DNA of 64,000 nt from Tilletiopsis washingtonensis (Eukaryota; Basidiomycota; Exobasidiomycetes; Entylomatales): positions 1 through 64,000 of the forward strand of contig NW_020312023.1 of NCBI RefSeq assembly GCF_003144115.1, in the 5' to 3' direction. The translations under genes were made by a program, and so were the position numbers. The notes under the pieces were generated by a model. The model was given only the letters and a program-made list of their open reading frames with translations, was not told the DNA's origin and made no database searches. Positions 1-10,104 of this stretch are shown here, piece by piece (the stretch's first letter is position 1; each line of letters opens with the position of its first letter).

Positions 1-168
1 CCCTAACCCTAACCCTAACCCTAACCCTAACCCTAACCCTAACCCTAACCCTAACCCTAACCCTAACCCTAACCCTAACCCTAACCCTAACCCTAGCCCT
101 AACCCTAACCCTAACCCTAACCCTAACCCTAGCCCTAACCCTAACCCTAACCCTAACCCTAACCCTAA
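1..168. repeat. Telomeric repeat array (CCCTAA)28
   Basis: Twenty-eight consecutive 6-nt units of CCCTAA, the C-rich strand of a TTAGGG telomere, mark this as the left chromosome end. Two units are variants, CCCTAG at 91-96 and 127-132; the rest are exact. The array stops sharply at 168. TTAGGG telomeres are usual in filamentous fungi and Ustilaginomycotina. Confidence 0.98.
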
Positions 169-778
169 CCCCTTGCCAATCTGCCAGATCTGCCCCATTT
201 TGCTACTTTCTCTCCTGGCAGTGCAGTGCTGATGAGACTGGTACTGCTGCGTAGCCCTGACTCAGGGGATGCCGTAGATGTGGCTACCATCTGCCCCTAG
301 CCCCTATCCACGCCGTGGGAGCCCTTGCCATTCCTGCTCCCACGCTCTTCCAGGTGACCTCAAGCAGCATTGGCTGACTGGAATGCCAGGCTGCCTCTCT
401 GGCAGGTCCAGGCAGGCCCAATGCACCTCCCCATCAGTCAACCCTACTGAGATTCTGCCCCCTGGCCGGCATTGCCTTGCAGTATGCTGCAAATACAAGG
501 TTATTTGTACCTTTCTTGTTGCTGGCAAAGTCTGAGTACCCCAGCACCCAGGAGAGCGCGGTTGCAAAGAACCTGAAGCCAAACCTTGGGGAGGTGGGGG
601 GCGGAGAGGAGGGGCGGCGCTGCTGCGCTCGCGATGCTGATGGCGCTGCGCACGGCCGCGGCGCGCGCGGCGGCATTTCGCATCTGGCCTCGCAGCTCGC
701 TCCGCCCCGCCCCGCACATCCACCTCGCACGCTCAGACCACGGCAGGCACACGGGTTCATTACAGTCGTCACGGACAC
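169..778. other. Subtelomeric spacer, no gene seen
   Basis: Unique sequence between the telomere array and the stop codon of the first gene. Roughly the first 400 bp look clearly less GC-rich than the rest of the window and the remainder is GC-rich. Several short open frames exist on both strands but none has a domain, intron pattern or codon character of a gene. No subtelomeric repeat or helicase fragment is visible. Confidence 0.7.
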
Positions 779-3218
779 TCAGCGCGGCGCCGAGCCCTCC
801 ATGCGCTGGTGGCGCACCAGGCTCGACTCGGGCATCGCCGTCTCGGCCTGCACGAGGTCCAGCTGGCGGCGGGCCTAGTGCGGGGGGTCAGCGCGGCGCA
901 CGCACTCGCACACCGGCGGCACTCACCTCCTGCCAGTTCGCGAGGTTCTGCACGGAGCATCTGTCAGCCCGAGCCGCCGCAGCAGAACTTGCCCTACTCA
1001 CGACGCGGCAGAACTCGCGGTGCAGCCGGGCGTAGCCGAGGAACATCGCGCGAAAGTCGGCCACCTTGTTCTTCTGGAAGCCGTCGAGCGCGGCCTGGAT
1101 CGCCGACGTGGCGAAGCGCAGGTCGTCGGCGGTGAGCGTGAGGGCCTCGTCGAGCTGTGCGCGGGTCAGCATGAGCAAAGGGCGCCAAAGCATCTCGCAG
1201 CATCTTGCAGTGTCTCGCAGCGGTACAGCATCTCGCGGCGCATCTCGCAGAACCGCCGCATTTCGCAGACAGCGTCTCGCAGCATCTCGCAGCCCTGCAG
1301 CACTTGACCTGGCTCACTCACCTGCGAGATCGACTCGCGCAGCTTGCCAATGTTGTTGCGCCGCGTCGCGTCCGGGTCGACGTCCATGACGGCGTGGAAC
1401 GTGTGGCTGAGCGCACCGAGCAGGCCGCCGCCGGAGCGCCGATTAGGCGCACTCGATGCGGGCACGCGCGCCGAGCGCGGGGCGGACGGGTCCGTCCAGT
1501 CCGGTGCGGCGGCGGGCGCGGCATCGAGCGACGACTGCGCCGGCTCGTCCTCGGCGGCCGTGCCAAACACGCTCGAGCGCGCCGCGCCCTTGTTGACGCC
1601 GTCAAGCACGCCCGTGCGCGCGCCGCGGTCCGGAATCAGGCCGCGCCCGCCGGCGTTGAGCGCCGCCTGCAGCCGCTGTGCCTCGGACTCGATGCGCTCG
1701 AGCTCCTCGAGCTGCAGCCGCTTCGCCTCGACGGCGTCCTCGGCGAGCTCAAACTGGAGATGCTTGAGATGCCGCCAGCGCAGCAGCTTCTGCACGATGC
1801 TGCCGTACGCCGCGTACTCGGACAGCGGCTCGGTGAACGTCGCCTCCCACTCGGACAGCTGCGGTGTGTCAGCCATGTCGCGCTGTGCCTGTGGACCACG
1901 CACCATCTCGCCGATCGACATGAATGTGCCATCCGCCGCCTGCCCCGTCCGCTCGATGGCCGCCGCCAGCTCGCCATTCTCGCTCAGGCTAAAGCCGTTG
2001 AGCACCGCGCCGAGCTCGGCATAGTCCGCCGACGAGTCTGCAGGCACAGGTCAGACGGCAGCTAGTGCAGCACGTATCGCTCGACACTCAGGCTCGCCAC
2101 TCACCACCCCAGCGCTTGATGATCCGGCGGTTGCCTTTCTCCAGCGGCCCCGCCACATGCGCCGTCCACCGGTTCGTGAACGCCTCCGAGTCGGCAAAGC
2201 GCGCATTCGGCACACGCAGCGGCGTCGCGGCGCCCGGGAGCGGCAGCGCAGCGTACGCGCGGCTCGCCTGCGGGTCGGCGGGCGAGCGGACGGGCGCGCG
2301 TAGCGACGACTTCGGCAGGTCCGAGAGCGGCGGCGAGGTGCTGATGTCGTGCTGTGCGAGCGGGTCAGCCACACGCAGCACATCGCCTCACACAGCACCT
2401 ACCCAGCTCTCGCGGCCGTCGCAGAAGCGCCGCAGCAGGTCCTCCTTGCCCAGCACCGGGTCCGTCGCACAGCGCTCCAGGAAGCTACCGAGCAGCCGCC
2501 GGCGCCGCGCAATGATCGCGGCGTCCTCCTTGGCGCGCGCCTGCTTCGCCGCATAGTCGCCGATGGAGTGCTTCGGCGGCAGCGGCGGCACGAGGCGCGT
2601 GGGGTGCAGCGCAATGAGCGCCGTGCGCAGCGCCTCAAACTCCGAGTAGCGCCGCTTCGACGAGAGGCCGAGCGCGGGCAGCGAGATGTGGTACACGATA
2701 AACGTCGACGGCCCGCCGTCCGACGACTTGAGCGCGTCGACGATGCGGATGTGGCCGTGTGCACCGGCCGGCAGCGACGGCTGGGCATGGATCAGCGAAA
2801 AAAAGCATACATCCGGCGCTGGCGCACTCACCCGTGCCGACTTGCGCCGCTGGTCCGGCGGCAGCGACGCCGACGAGCCGGCCAGGGCAGGGGGCGCCTC
2901 TGCGTCGTCGTCGGCGGTGCCGCTACTCCACGCCGGCGGCTCCGACGCAATCTGCTCAAAGCCCTCATCATCGCTGCGCACCGCCGCAGCTTCAGGCCGC
3001 AGCGACGGCGGCACCTCGTACGCACTGCCGCCCCACTGCACGGCGGCGTCCTCGGCCGTGTCATCTCGCGGCGACGCGGGCCCCGAGGGCGGCAGCGCCG
3101 GCACGGGCTTGTCGGACGCGGACGGCGCGGCGCCGTCGGCGTCGCTGTGCGCTGGCGATGCGGCACCGCTGGCAGAGTGCAGGAATGGGTCGGGCGGGCC
3201 CGACGGCGGCGAGGACAT
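779..3218 (-). CDS. SNX41: Sorting nexin SNX41/ATG20-like (PX + BAR)
   Basis: Membrane-binding sorting nexin of the Snx41/Atg20 family, which binds PI3P on endosomes and acts in recycling and selective autophagy. Seven exons read in frame: 2832-3218, 2403-2780, 2105-2351, 1322-2037, 1002-1154, 927-947 and 779-874, giving about 665 residues. Residues 1-125 are an acidic, Ser/Pro-rich tail; the PX domain follows, with the phosphoinositide-binding RRYSEF motif and a PPLPPKH loop. The C-terminal half is a helical BAR region rich in Leu, Glu and Arg, ending in a family-typical block (AIQAALDGFQKNKVADFRAM, then CRVNLANWQE). The start chosen is MSSPPSG; an in-frame ATG at 3368 would add a basic 50-residue leader. 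Intron 4 is unusually long (167 nt) and holds a degenerate repeat. It is the first gene from the telomere. Confidence 0.9.
1190..1292. repeat. Degenerate GCATCTCGCA array in an intron
   Basis: About ten imperfect copies of a 10-11 nt unit close to GCATCTCGCA (TGCGAGATGC on the coding strand of SNX41) lie in the fourth SNX41 intron. The intron is about three times longer than its neighbours, consistent with local repeat expansion. Confidence 0.7.
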
Positions 3219-3655
3219 GGCGCGAGAGGGAGCGGTGAGGGAGCGGTGCAGGTGGAGGGGACGCAGGCGCGGCGCGGCGCCTCGGCGCGATGGCAGCAGG
3301 GCCCGGCGCGCCACGATGTTGCGGCACGGCCCAGCCGCCGCTGACTGCGCGCGCAGCATGCTGGCCACAGCTCACAGGTCGAGCGATGGCTGCGCATCCA
3401 CTGTGCGTCCACAGCCGCGAAATTGCAGGCAGACTGACGAGACTGCAAACACAAAGCCTGGCTTAAGCCAGCGGCAGGCCAGCGCTGGGAAGGCGACGGC
3501 AAGAAGCACGGCCGGCCCGGCCACGGCGCACGGATCGCCAAGGCGCTGTGCTCCCACGCACCGAGCATGGTGTGGGGCCTCGTGGACAAGACAAAGACGC
3601 CCGGCTGCGCATCGTCCGGCGCTCTGCACACCACCACCACACCCCCGCTGCCGCC
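3219..3655. other. Divergent spacer SNX41 / MAPEG gene
   Basis: 437 bp between two outward-facing start codons, so it must hold both promoters. No clear TATA box. If SNX41 starts at the upstream ATG (3368) the spacer shrinks to about 290 bp. Confidence 0.5.
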
Positions 3656-4705
3656 ATGCCCGTCGCCTTCATCCTCACGCCCGCCAGCCTGGCGCACAGC
3701 GCCCTCTTCGCCGGCTACTACTCTTACCTCAACGCCAATGTCATCTGTGCGTGGCGCGCCGGTGCCGTGGTGGCCGGCGAGCTCGAGTCGGCGGATCGCT
3801 TGCACCAGGGCCCATACTGGGGGCTTCAGCGAGGATGAGCGCCATGGCCTCGTCGGCGGATCGCTTGCATCAGGGCCCATACTGGGGGCTGCAGCGAGGA
3901 TGAGCGCCATGGCCTCATCTGCTCCTCGCTGCACGCCGCGCCCCTGCCGCCTGGCTGTGCCTCTCTTGCCGTACTGACATGCCCTCCGCAGCGCTGCGCC
4001 GTGCCTCGCAGACGGCGCTCGGCAGTGTGGTCAAGTCGAGCAACGCGCCGGCCAGAGACTCCGAGGCGCTGCAGCGCCGCCTCGTGCGAGCCGTGCGGGC
4101 ACAGACAGACTTTGCGATGAGCACGCCGATTGCGGTGAGTGCGCGGCGAGGACAGCGTGCGAAGGAAGCGACGGGACGGGTCAGGCGCAACGAGGAGCAG
4201 AGTAGCGTCGCGAGAGACTGCCTAGCGGGTCAGACGCAGCGATGAGCAGAGCGTCGCGTGTGAATGGCCTTGCAATCTGCCCGCCTTGCACATTCGAGCC
4301 ATGGCCCACACTGACGTCCCTCCCAAGCTCTTCTTCCTGACCATCTCCGAGCTCAACGGCGCGCCCACTGCACTCGTCCACGGCCTCGCGACGACGCTGC
4401 TGCTCGCGCGCGTGGCGGCGTCGCAGCTGACGCTCCTCGTGCCCGAGGAGCACGGCCTCAATGTGCGCGAGAACCGCATCGTCCATGCGTGGCGCGGCGG
4501 AGCAGTCACGCTTGGCAACCTTGCTGCTGTACGTCGCTCGGCCCTGACGCACGTACTCGCTGACTCACGCGCCCCTGAACCAGCTCACGGCGGCCGGATA
4601 CAATGTGAGCTGCCTGGCCAAGCGATGCCGCGCATCTGCTGATTCTCGTCGCAGCTATACCTTGGCTGGGACGCGCTCCTGGCCTTTGCGGGCGTGCGGA
4701 CGTGA
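3656..4705 (+). CDS. MAPEG-family membrane protein
   Basis: Small four-helix membrane protein of the MAPEG family (microsomal glutathione S-transferase / eicosanoid enzymes). Five exons in frame: 3656-3746, 3992-4134, 4328-4528, 4584-4604 and 4655-4705, giving 168 residues against a usual 140-160. The join after exon 1 gives NVISLRR, matching the end of helix 1 in the family. Exon 2 carries LVRAVRAQTDFA (the usual RA.RAH.NF region, with Gln in place of His) and exon 3 carries the hallmark ELNGAP followed by a hydrophobic helix. Exon 4 is only 21 nt. The substrate cannot be told from the sequence: fungal members range from glutathione peroxidase-like enzymes to proteins of unknown role. Intron 1 (245 nt) contains a 65-bp tandem duplication. 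The stop codon lies 14 bp from that of the next, convergent gene. Confidence 0.82.
3788..3917. repeat. 65-bp tandem duplication in MAPEG intron 1
   Basis: Two adjacent copies, 3788-3852 and 3853-3917, begin TCGGCGGATCGCTTGCA and end GAGCGCCATGGCCTC. They differ at only about three positions, so the duplication is recent. It lies wholly in the first intron and explains part of its length. Confidence 0.9.
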
Positions 4706-4719
4706 TGCATCAATGCCAT

Positions 4720-6693
4720 TCATGCATCGGGTGCGGCGAGTGCAGGCGGCGGGTGCGAGTCGCCGAAGCTCAGGCGCGGCTGCTTGGCGATCCAGCTCTC
4801 GAGGGCGAGAGTCTCCTCGACGCGCGACAGGCCCACCTGTAGCGCCTTGGGCTCCACGCTGAACGTCAGGCGGTAGAAGCCTGGCTTCGGGTGGTGGTAC
4901 TGGGCACCCGGCGCCACTGGGCACGGACGGGTAAGCAGTGACTCTGACTCAGTCGCTCGTGCCAACGCACCGAAGACCTTCTTCTCGATGAAGCGGCTCG
5001 TCAGCTCCGCCTCGCCCTTGGCCGTCTTGCCGGAGAAGCGCGAGAGGTCGATCAGCAGAAAGTGGCCCGCATTCGCAGGCGCAAGCGGAATGCCGTGGTG
5101 CGCAGCCCACGCCGCCACGTAGTTGAATGCGGCAGCGAGACGCCGGCGCTGCTCGGCGAGGAACCAGAGGCAGTACTCGCCTGTATCAGGGCGTCAGTAG
5201 GCGAGCGGCACGGAGGACACATTGCACGCACGATCCTCGAGCAGCGTGAACCACAGATTGCCCGCCGGCGACGACGCCTGCGCCATGAGGCCAAGGGCAG
5301 TCATCGCCGCGATGGCCTCAGGGTTGCCCTGTGAGATGAAAACGCCCAGACGGAAGCCCTGCAGAGGCAGTGCGTCAGCGCAAGCGTGCACTCCTGCCGC
5401 GCTTCGCCTACATTGATGCTGAAGTCCTTGCTGGCCGACGTGACAACGTGCAGCTTGGACAGCGGCAGGCCGGCCTCCTTCTGCAGGTCCATGGAGAGCA
5501 CCGAGTGGAACTGCGGCGGGTCGGGCACGGCACGCGTGCGGAAGCACGAGCGTGCGTAGATCTCGTCCGACACGAGATGCAGGTCGTGCTTGGCCGCAAA
5601 GCGCGCGAGCGCCACGATGCTGTGAGCAGCAGGGTGAGCACGGCAGCTGCGTAGACCATCCCCCTCACGCACTGCTCGCGAGGATAGATGCAGCCGGTGG
5701 GATTCTGCGAGCGAGTCAGCGAGGTGCGGCTTCACAGTCCGCCGATACGCACATGCGGGTTGCAGAGCAGCAGCATGCGCACGGTCGTGCCCGCCCTCCT
5801 GGCCTGCTGCAGGGCGGTCTCATACTTCTCCACCAGCTGCGCCGCCGTGAGCGTCTCGGCGGGCGACGTCGGCACCTCGACGATGGTCGCATCGGCGCGG
5901 ACAGTAAAGTCGTTGAAGAACGCGCTGTCAGGCATTCCCATCAGCTGGGCCTGCCACACGCATCACAGCAGGCTCACTTGTACGCGGGCGTCGAGAGCAG
6001 GATGCCCTCCTGCTTCGCACACAGGACCCACGCGACGGCGTCGAGGATGCCCGTCGCGCCCGAGCCGACGACGGTGTGCTTCTCCTTGACGGCGTGAATC
6101 AGGCGAGGTGCTTCGTGCGGACCCTCGTGCGGCTCCAGTCCGTCGGGCACCTCGTTGTACAGGCCGGCGAGGGCGTCTGGGGTGCGCAGTGTGAGTCACT
6201 GCGCAAGCGTGCCGCGGATCAGCGCACCGCACCGAGCAGGCGGGCCGAGGCAAAGACGCGGTTGGCGTACTGCGGCCAGCGTCAGTGAGGCGGCTGTGAG
6301 GCACATTGCGCTTGCACTGACGGTCATCTCGGGCGCACTGAGGTGCAGGCGGCCCGGCTTGTTGAAGTACTGCGGCGCGGCATCAGCGTCGCTCTCGGCC
6401 CTCGGCCGGACGTCGCGCTATGCCCTCTCCACACGCACCTCGAGCAGCTCGGTGCGCAGCAGCGAGTTGTCGGCGACGCCGAGCACGACGATGCCGTCGG
6501 GGTTGCTGTCGGCGTCGTACTGGTCCTGGAACACCTTGAGGATGGCTTGCATCTCGGGGCCAAACGAGGCGGCATTGCGCGCGCCGCGGGGCGAGAGGTT
6601 GTGCGGGCCTGACGCCTGCACAGACTCTGCGCTGGACGGGCCTTTGCGCGCATCCTTCTCGCGCGTGAGGCATGCCGAGAGGAGGACGCCCAT
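4720..6693 (-). CDS. ACC-synthase-like class I aminotransferase
   Basis: Fold-type I PLP enzyme related to 1-aminocyclopropane-1-carboxylate synthase and fungal ACS-like aminotransferases. About ten exons join in frame to some 494 residues. Visible landmarks in order: LGVADN near the N-terminus (ACS has LGLAEN), GSGATGILD (PLP phosphate and ring region), STPAYN, CNPHNPTG (substrate Asn loop), SDEIYA (Asp and Tyr of PLP binding), SASKDFSINGFRLG with the Schiff-base Lys near residue 312, and a C-terminal YRLTFSV with the carboxylate-binding Arg. True ACS uses S-adenosylmethionine, whereas many fungal relatives are transaminases or lyases, so the reaction is open. The C-terminal 15 residues are Pro/Ala-rich. 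The gene overlaps nothing but ends 14 bp from the MAPEG stop. Confidence 0.85.
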
Positions 6694-6930
6694 GGTGAGG
6701 CGCAAGGCGAGCTGGCGCTGCGGCGGTGGTGGTCGGAGCCAAGGTGGAGGCACACCGTGAGCGGCGCGAGGTGCAGCGGCGAGCTCGAGGCGCGGCGCGG
6801 CGCCGCGCACGGACATCGCTTGCGCCGTGCTCCTGTCCGGGCCTGCCTCTGCTCCACCACCATCCGCCTCGCACCACATCCGTCCGTACCCGCACCGCGA
6901 CGGCTGCGCAGGCCGGCACCGCCCTGCAGC

Positions 6931-8701
6931 ATGCCGGCCGCTGCCGCAAGCGCCGCTCCCGCCACGCCCATGTCGGCGCCGCAGCTGCAGCGTGCCCTTG
7001 CCGAGGCGCAGGACGAGCTACTCGCCGGCTCAGGCGCCGCCGCGCTGCGCCCCGCACGCAACGCCGACGCCACGACCGGCACGCTCGCCGCCGTCACGCG
7101 TGCCGGCAGCCGCCTGGAGCGCATCGTCGACGCCGCACCGGCCGTAGGCAGTGCTGCGCCGTCGCCCTTGCCGCGCGTCCCCAAGAGCGGCGCCCTGCCT
7201 GACGACGACGACGAGCACGACGCTCTGCCGGCGTCGCGGCTGCGTCTGGCGCCCTCGGTGCTGCGCACAGCCGCGCCGCATGCCCGGCATCGCGCCTCAT
7301 CGGCCGCCTCCTCTGCGTCAGGCTCGTCGACGCCGTCCTCGCCGCGCTCGCCGCTCTCGCCTGGCCTCGCATCGCCGCCGCCGCAGTGGGCCACGGCGCT
7401 GTCGTGGTCGCCGCCGCGCGGGCCCTCGCCGGCACCGGGAGCGCCGTCGGACGCATCGCCGCGCGAGCTGCCGGGCATCGCCGCTGCGCGTGCCCTGCTG
7501 GGTGAAGCACCCGCCCGGCCGCGCTGGCGGCCCACCGCCGCCTTGCTGGCGTGTGCAGAGCGCGGCACCACTGCGCACGGCGAAGCATCGTTGCCAGGCA
7601 CAGCCAGGCTAGACACGCACGGCACCGCGTCGCGCTCCGCCACGCCGTCGTTCTTCCTCCAGTCGTTCCCCGACAATGAAGACTGCCATGCGGAGGCGAC
7701 GCACCATGCGCTGCCGCTCTTCTTCGACTCTAGCGCCGAGCCGTCGCCCTCGCTGTCCGCCGGTCTGCTCTCGTCCAGCCCGGCTTCGTCTACGCAGCGC
7801 CGCAGCGCGCTGGCATCGCCGCGGCTGCCCACGACGGCAAGCGCGAGCCCTGCCCTGCTCAGCAAGTCCACTGCACCAAGTGCACTGTCTTCCACATCGG
7901 CAACAGTCAGGCTGCACGGCAACGCGCGCAGTGCGCGGGAGTACGGCGATGTAGGCCCTGCCGACGAGATTGAAGATAGCTTCACACGTGCGCGCTCTGC
8001 GCGACGCGACGACGGGAGCTCCGACGAGTCGCTTGCAGAGCTTGCGCCCGAGATTGCTGCGCGTCCCCGCCTGAGGCGGTCTGCGTCTGGCTCCTCGAAC
8101 CGCTCGTGGCAGTCGGGCACCTCGGTTGGGAGCGCCGAAGTCCAGTCACCCTCGCGCTCGTCGGCGTCTGAGCGACAAGCACCAGCAGAAGCCAGCATCT
8201 CGCCGGCGCCCAACGGGCAGACGCACGGCCGCTTCGCTCGGGACGTGCACTGCATCGGCTGGGTGGAGATCGGAGGCAAGGCAAAGGGCCACGTCGAGTA
8301 CGAGATACGGGTGCTCACAAAGTCGGTAAGTGCCCTGACGCGGCAAGCCGGAAGCGGTGGCTCAACACAGCGCGCCGGTCGAGCCTGCACTGACGCGCCT
8401 CGCTCAGGGAACAACGGTGACCGTCTTCCGCCGCTTCTCGTCCTTCGTCGCCCTGCGAAAAGCGCTGGGCAAGTCGCGGCCCGTGAGTCATGCTTGCACC
8501 GCGCGAGGCGCTCTGCTGACGCTGCGACAGGCCCATGCCTCGGCCCTGCCGGCTCTGCACACGCGCCACAACGTGCTGCAGAAGTACTCGCCCGCGCTGC
8601 TGCAGGAGAGGCGGGCAATCCTCGAGCGCTGGCTCAGGGGCGTGATGCTCGACCGGCGGTGGGGCGGCGCCACAGTCGTGCGCGAGTGGCTGCTACAATG
8701 A
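6931..8701 (+). CDS. PX-domain protein with long disordered N-terminus
   Basis: Three exons (6931-8325, 8408-8482, 8531-8701) encode 546 residues. Residues 1-430 are low-complexity Ser/Ala/Pro with acidic patches and no fold I can name. The last ~110 residues are a PX domain: an IGWVEIGGKAKGHVEYEIRV strand pair, then VTVFRRFSSF (the RR(Y/F)S.F phosphoinositide motif), then LQKYSPALLQERRAILERWL, the closing helix. Both introns fall inside the PX domain. It is probably an endosomal or vacuolar PI3P-binding adaptor; the partner is unknown. The start is the ATG at MPAAAASAAP; the frame stays open upstream, so another start is possible. Its stop lies 18 bp from the next gene's stop on the other strand. 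Confidence 0.75.
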
Positions 8702-8719
8702 CATTAACCCTGCTCCTCC

Positions 8720-10104
8720 TCACCACACCAGCACCGGCTTGATCGTCGTGCCGGCCTTGGCGTCCTTGAGCGCCTGCGCCATGTTCTCGGGCTTGTACTC
8801 CTGCACGAGATGCTGCATCCACGGCGACTGCTTGTGCAGCTTGAGCAGCAGCGGCAGAATGATGAGCGGGTCGCTGTCGCCCATCATCACCTGGAAGAGG
8901 TCAGCTCGGCTTCCGACTGACACAGCGCGCGGACTCACTCCGCGGATCGTTTGCTGGTTGTTCAGCAGGTTGAACACGTCCACCGGGATGCTCGAGCCGG
9001 GCGCCGGGGCGCCGACGATGGCGAGCCGGCCGCGGTGCCCCAGTGCCTTGATGCCCGTCTCCACGCAGGCCGGCACGCCGCTCGCCTCGACGACCATCGT
9101 CGCGCCCGTGCCGCCGTGCGACAGCTCGCGCACCTTGGCGGCCACCTCGTCGGACGAGAGGCCGGCGCTGTTGATCGTGTGTGTCGCGCCGAGCTTGGTC
9201 GCGAGTGCGAGGCGCGCGTCGTCAATGTCGACCGCGATGACGACGGGAATCTGCTTGGAGGCGACCTGCAGAAAAGCATCAGACACGGCCACGCGCTGCG
9301 CTACAGCGTGACTGACCTTGGACGCAAACACAAGGCTGCCAGCACCCACGCAGCCAATGCCGAACACGGCCAGGGTCTGCGGCGTGGCGTCCGCCTCGAC
9401 GCCGTCGCGCTGCAGCGTCTCGCCATTGAGCGACATGAGGCTGCGCAGCTGCTCAAACGAGCGCGGCGTGTGGCTTGGCATGAGCGAGAGCGCCGTGCTG
9501 AAGCCCGTGATGATGCCGCAGCCAAACGCAGTGACGGGCGGCAGCGCCGTGTCGGCATCGACCTTGACGAGCGACTGAAAGTGGCACGGCATGTGGCTGG
9601 CAAACGACGACTGGCCAAAGAAGCCAACGACGACGTCGACGCCGCTGTCGAGCTTGATCGTCTGCTGCTGCATGCGCTCGTCGTAGCAGGCGAGGTTCTT
9701 CGGCGTAAAGACGTGGCAGCCGCTGAGCTGGCCGGCCTTGCAGAAGGAGCACGCCTGGCAGCGCGTAAAGGAGGCCATGACCTTGTCGCCGACCTGCAGC
9801 GGGCCCGCGTAGTCGGCCGGCAGCCACTCGACGATGCCGCTGCCCTCGTGGCCGAACACGGCGGGCGAGGGGATCATCGGCCCAAAGAGGCCGCTCCACG
9901 CCGAAATGTCGGTGTGGCAGACTGGGCAGAGCGTCAGCAGCAGGCTCAGCAGCACGACCACAGCAGCTACGCACTGCCCGAAGCGATGAAGCGCACAAGC
10001 GCCTGGCCGGCAGGGATGTTGTCGGTGTTGATGGTGAAATTCTCAAGCACAAAGGGCTCTGCCGGAGCGGGCGCGACGAGCGCACGGGCCTTGAACGAGG
10101 GCAT
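8720..10104 (-). CDS. Zinc-dependent (aryl-)alcohol dehydrogenase
   Basis: Medium-chain NAD(P)-dependent alcohol dehydrogenase, closest in pattern to aryl-/benzyl-alcohol dehydrogenases. Four exons (9975-10104, 9317-9921, 8939-9265, 8720-8890) give 410 residues. The first join yields ASGICHTDIS, placing the catalytic zinc Cys. GHEGSG supplies the zinc His and Glu. RCQACSFC followed seven residues later by Cys is the four-Cys structural zinc loop. GHFFGQSS-like text (VVGFFGQSSFASH) is typical of the aryl subgroup. VFGIGCVGAG is the Rossmann GxGxxG, and an Asp about 50 residues on (IAVDIDD) favours NAD. A roughly 25-residue insert before the Rossmann motif is not usual. It probably oxidises or reduces aromatic or medium-chain alcohols in the cytosol. 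Confidence 0.88.

Noticed and set aside
6324-8618. 764-codon open frame on the minus strand
   Set aside because: It is the antisense of the PX-protein exon; high GC leaves complementary frames open. The plus strand has the PX domain and proper introns.
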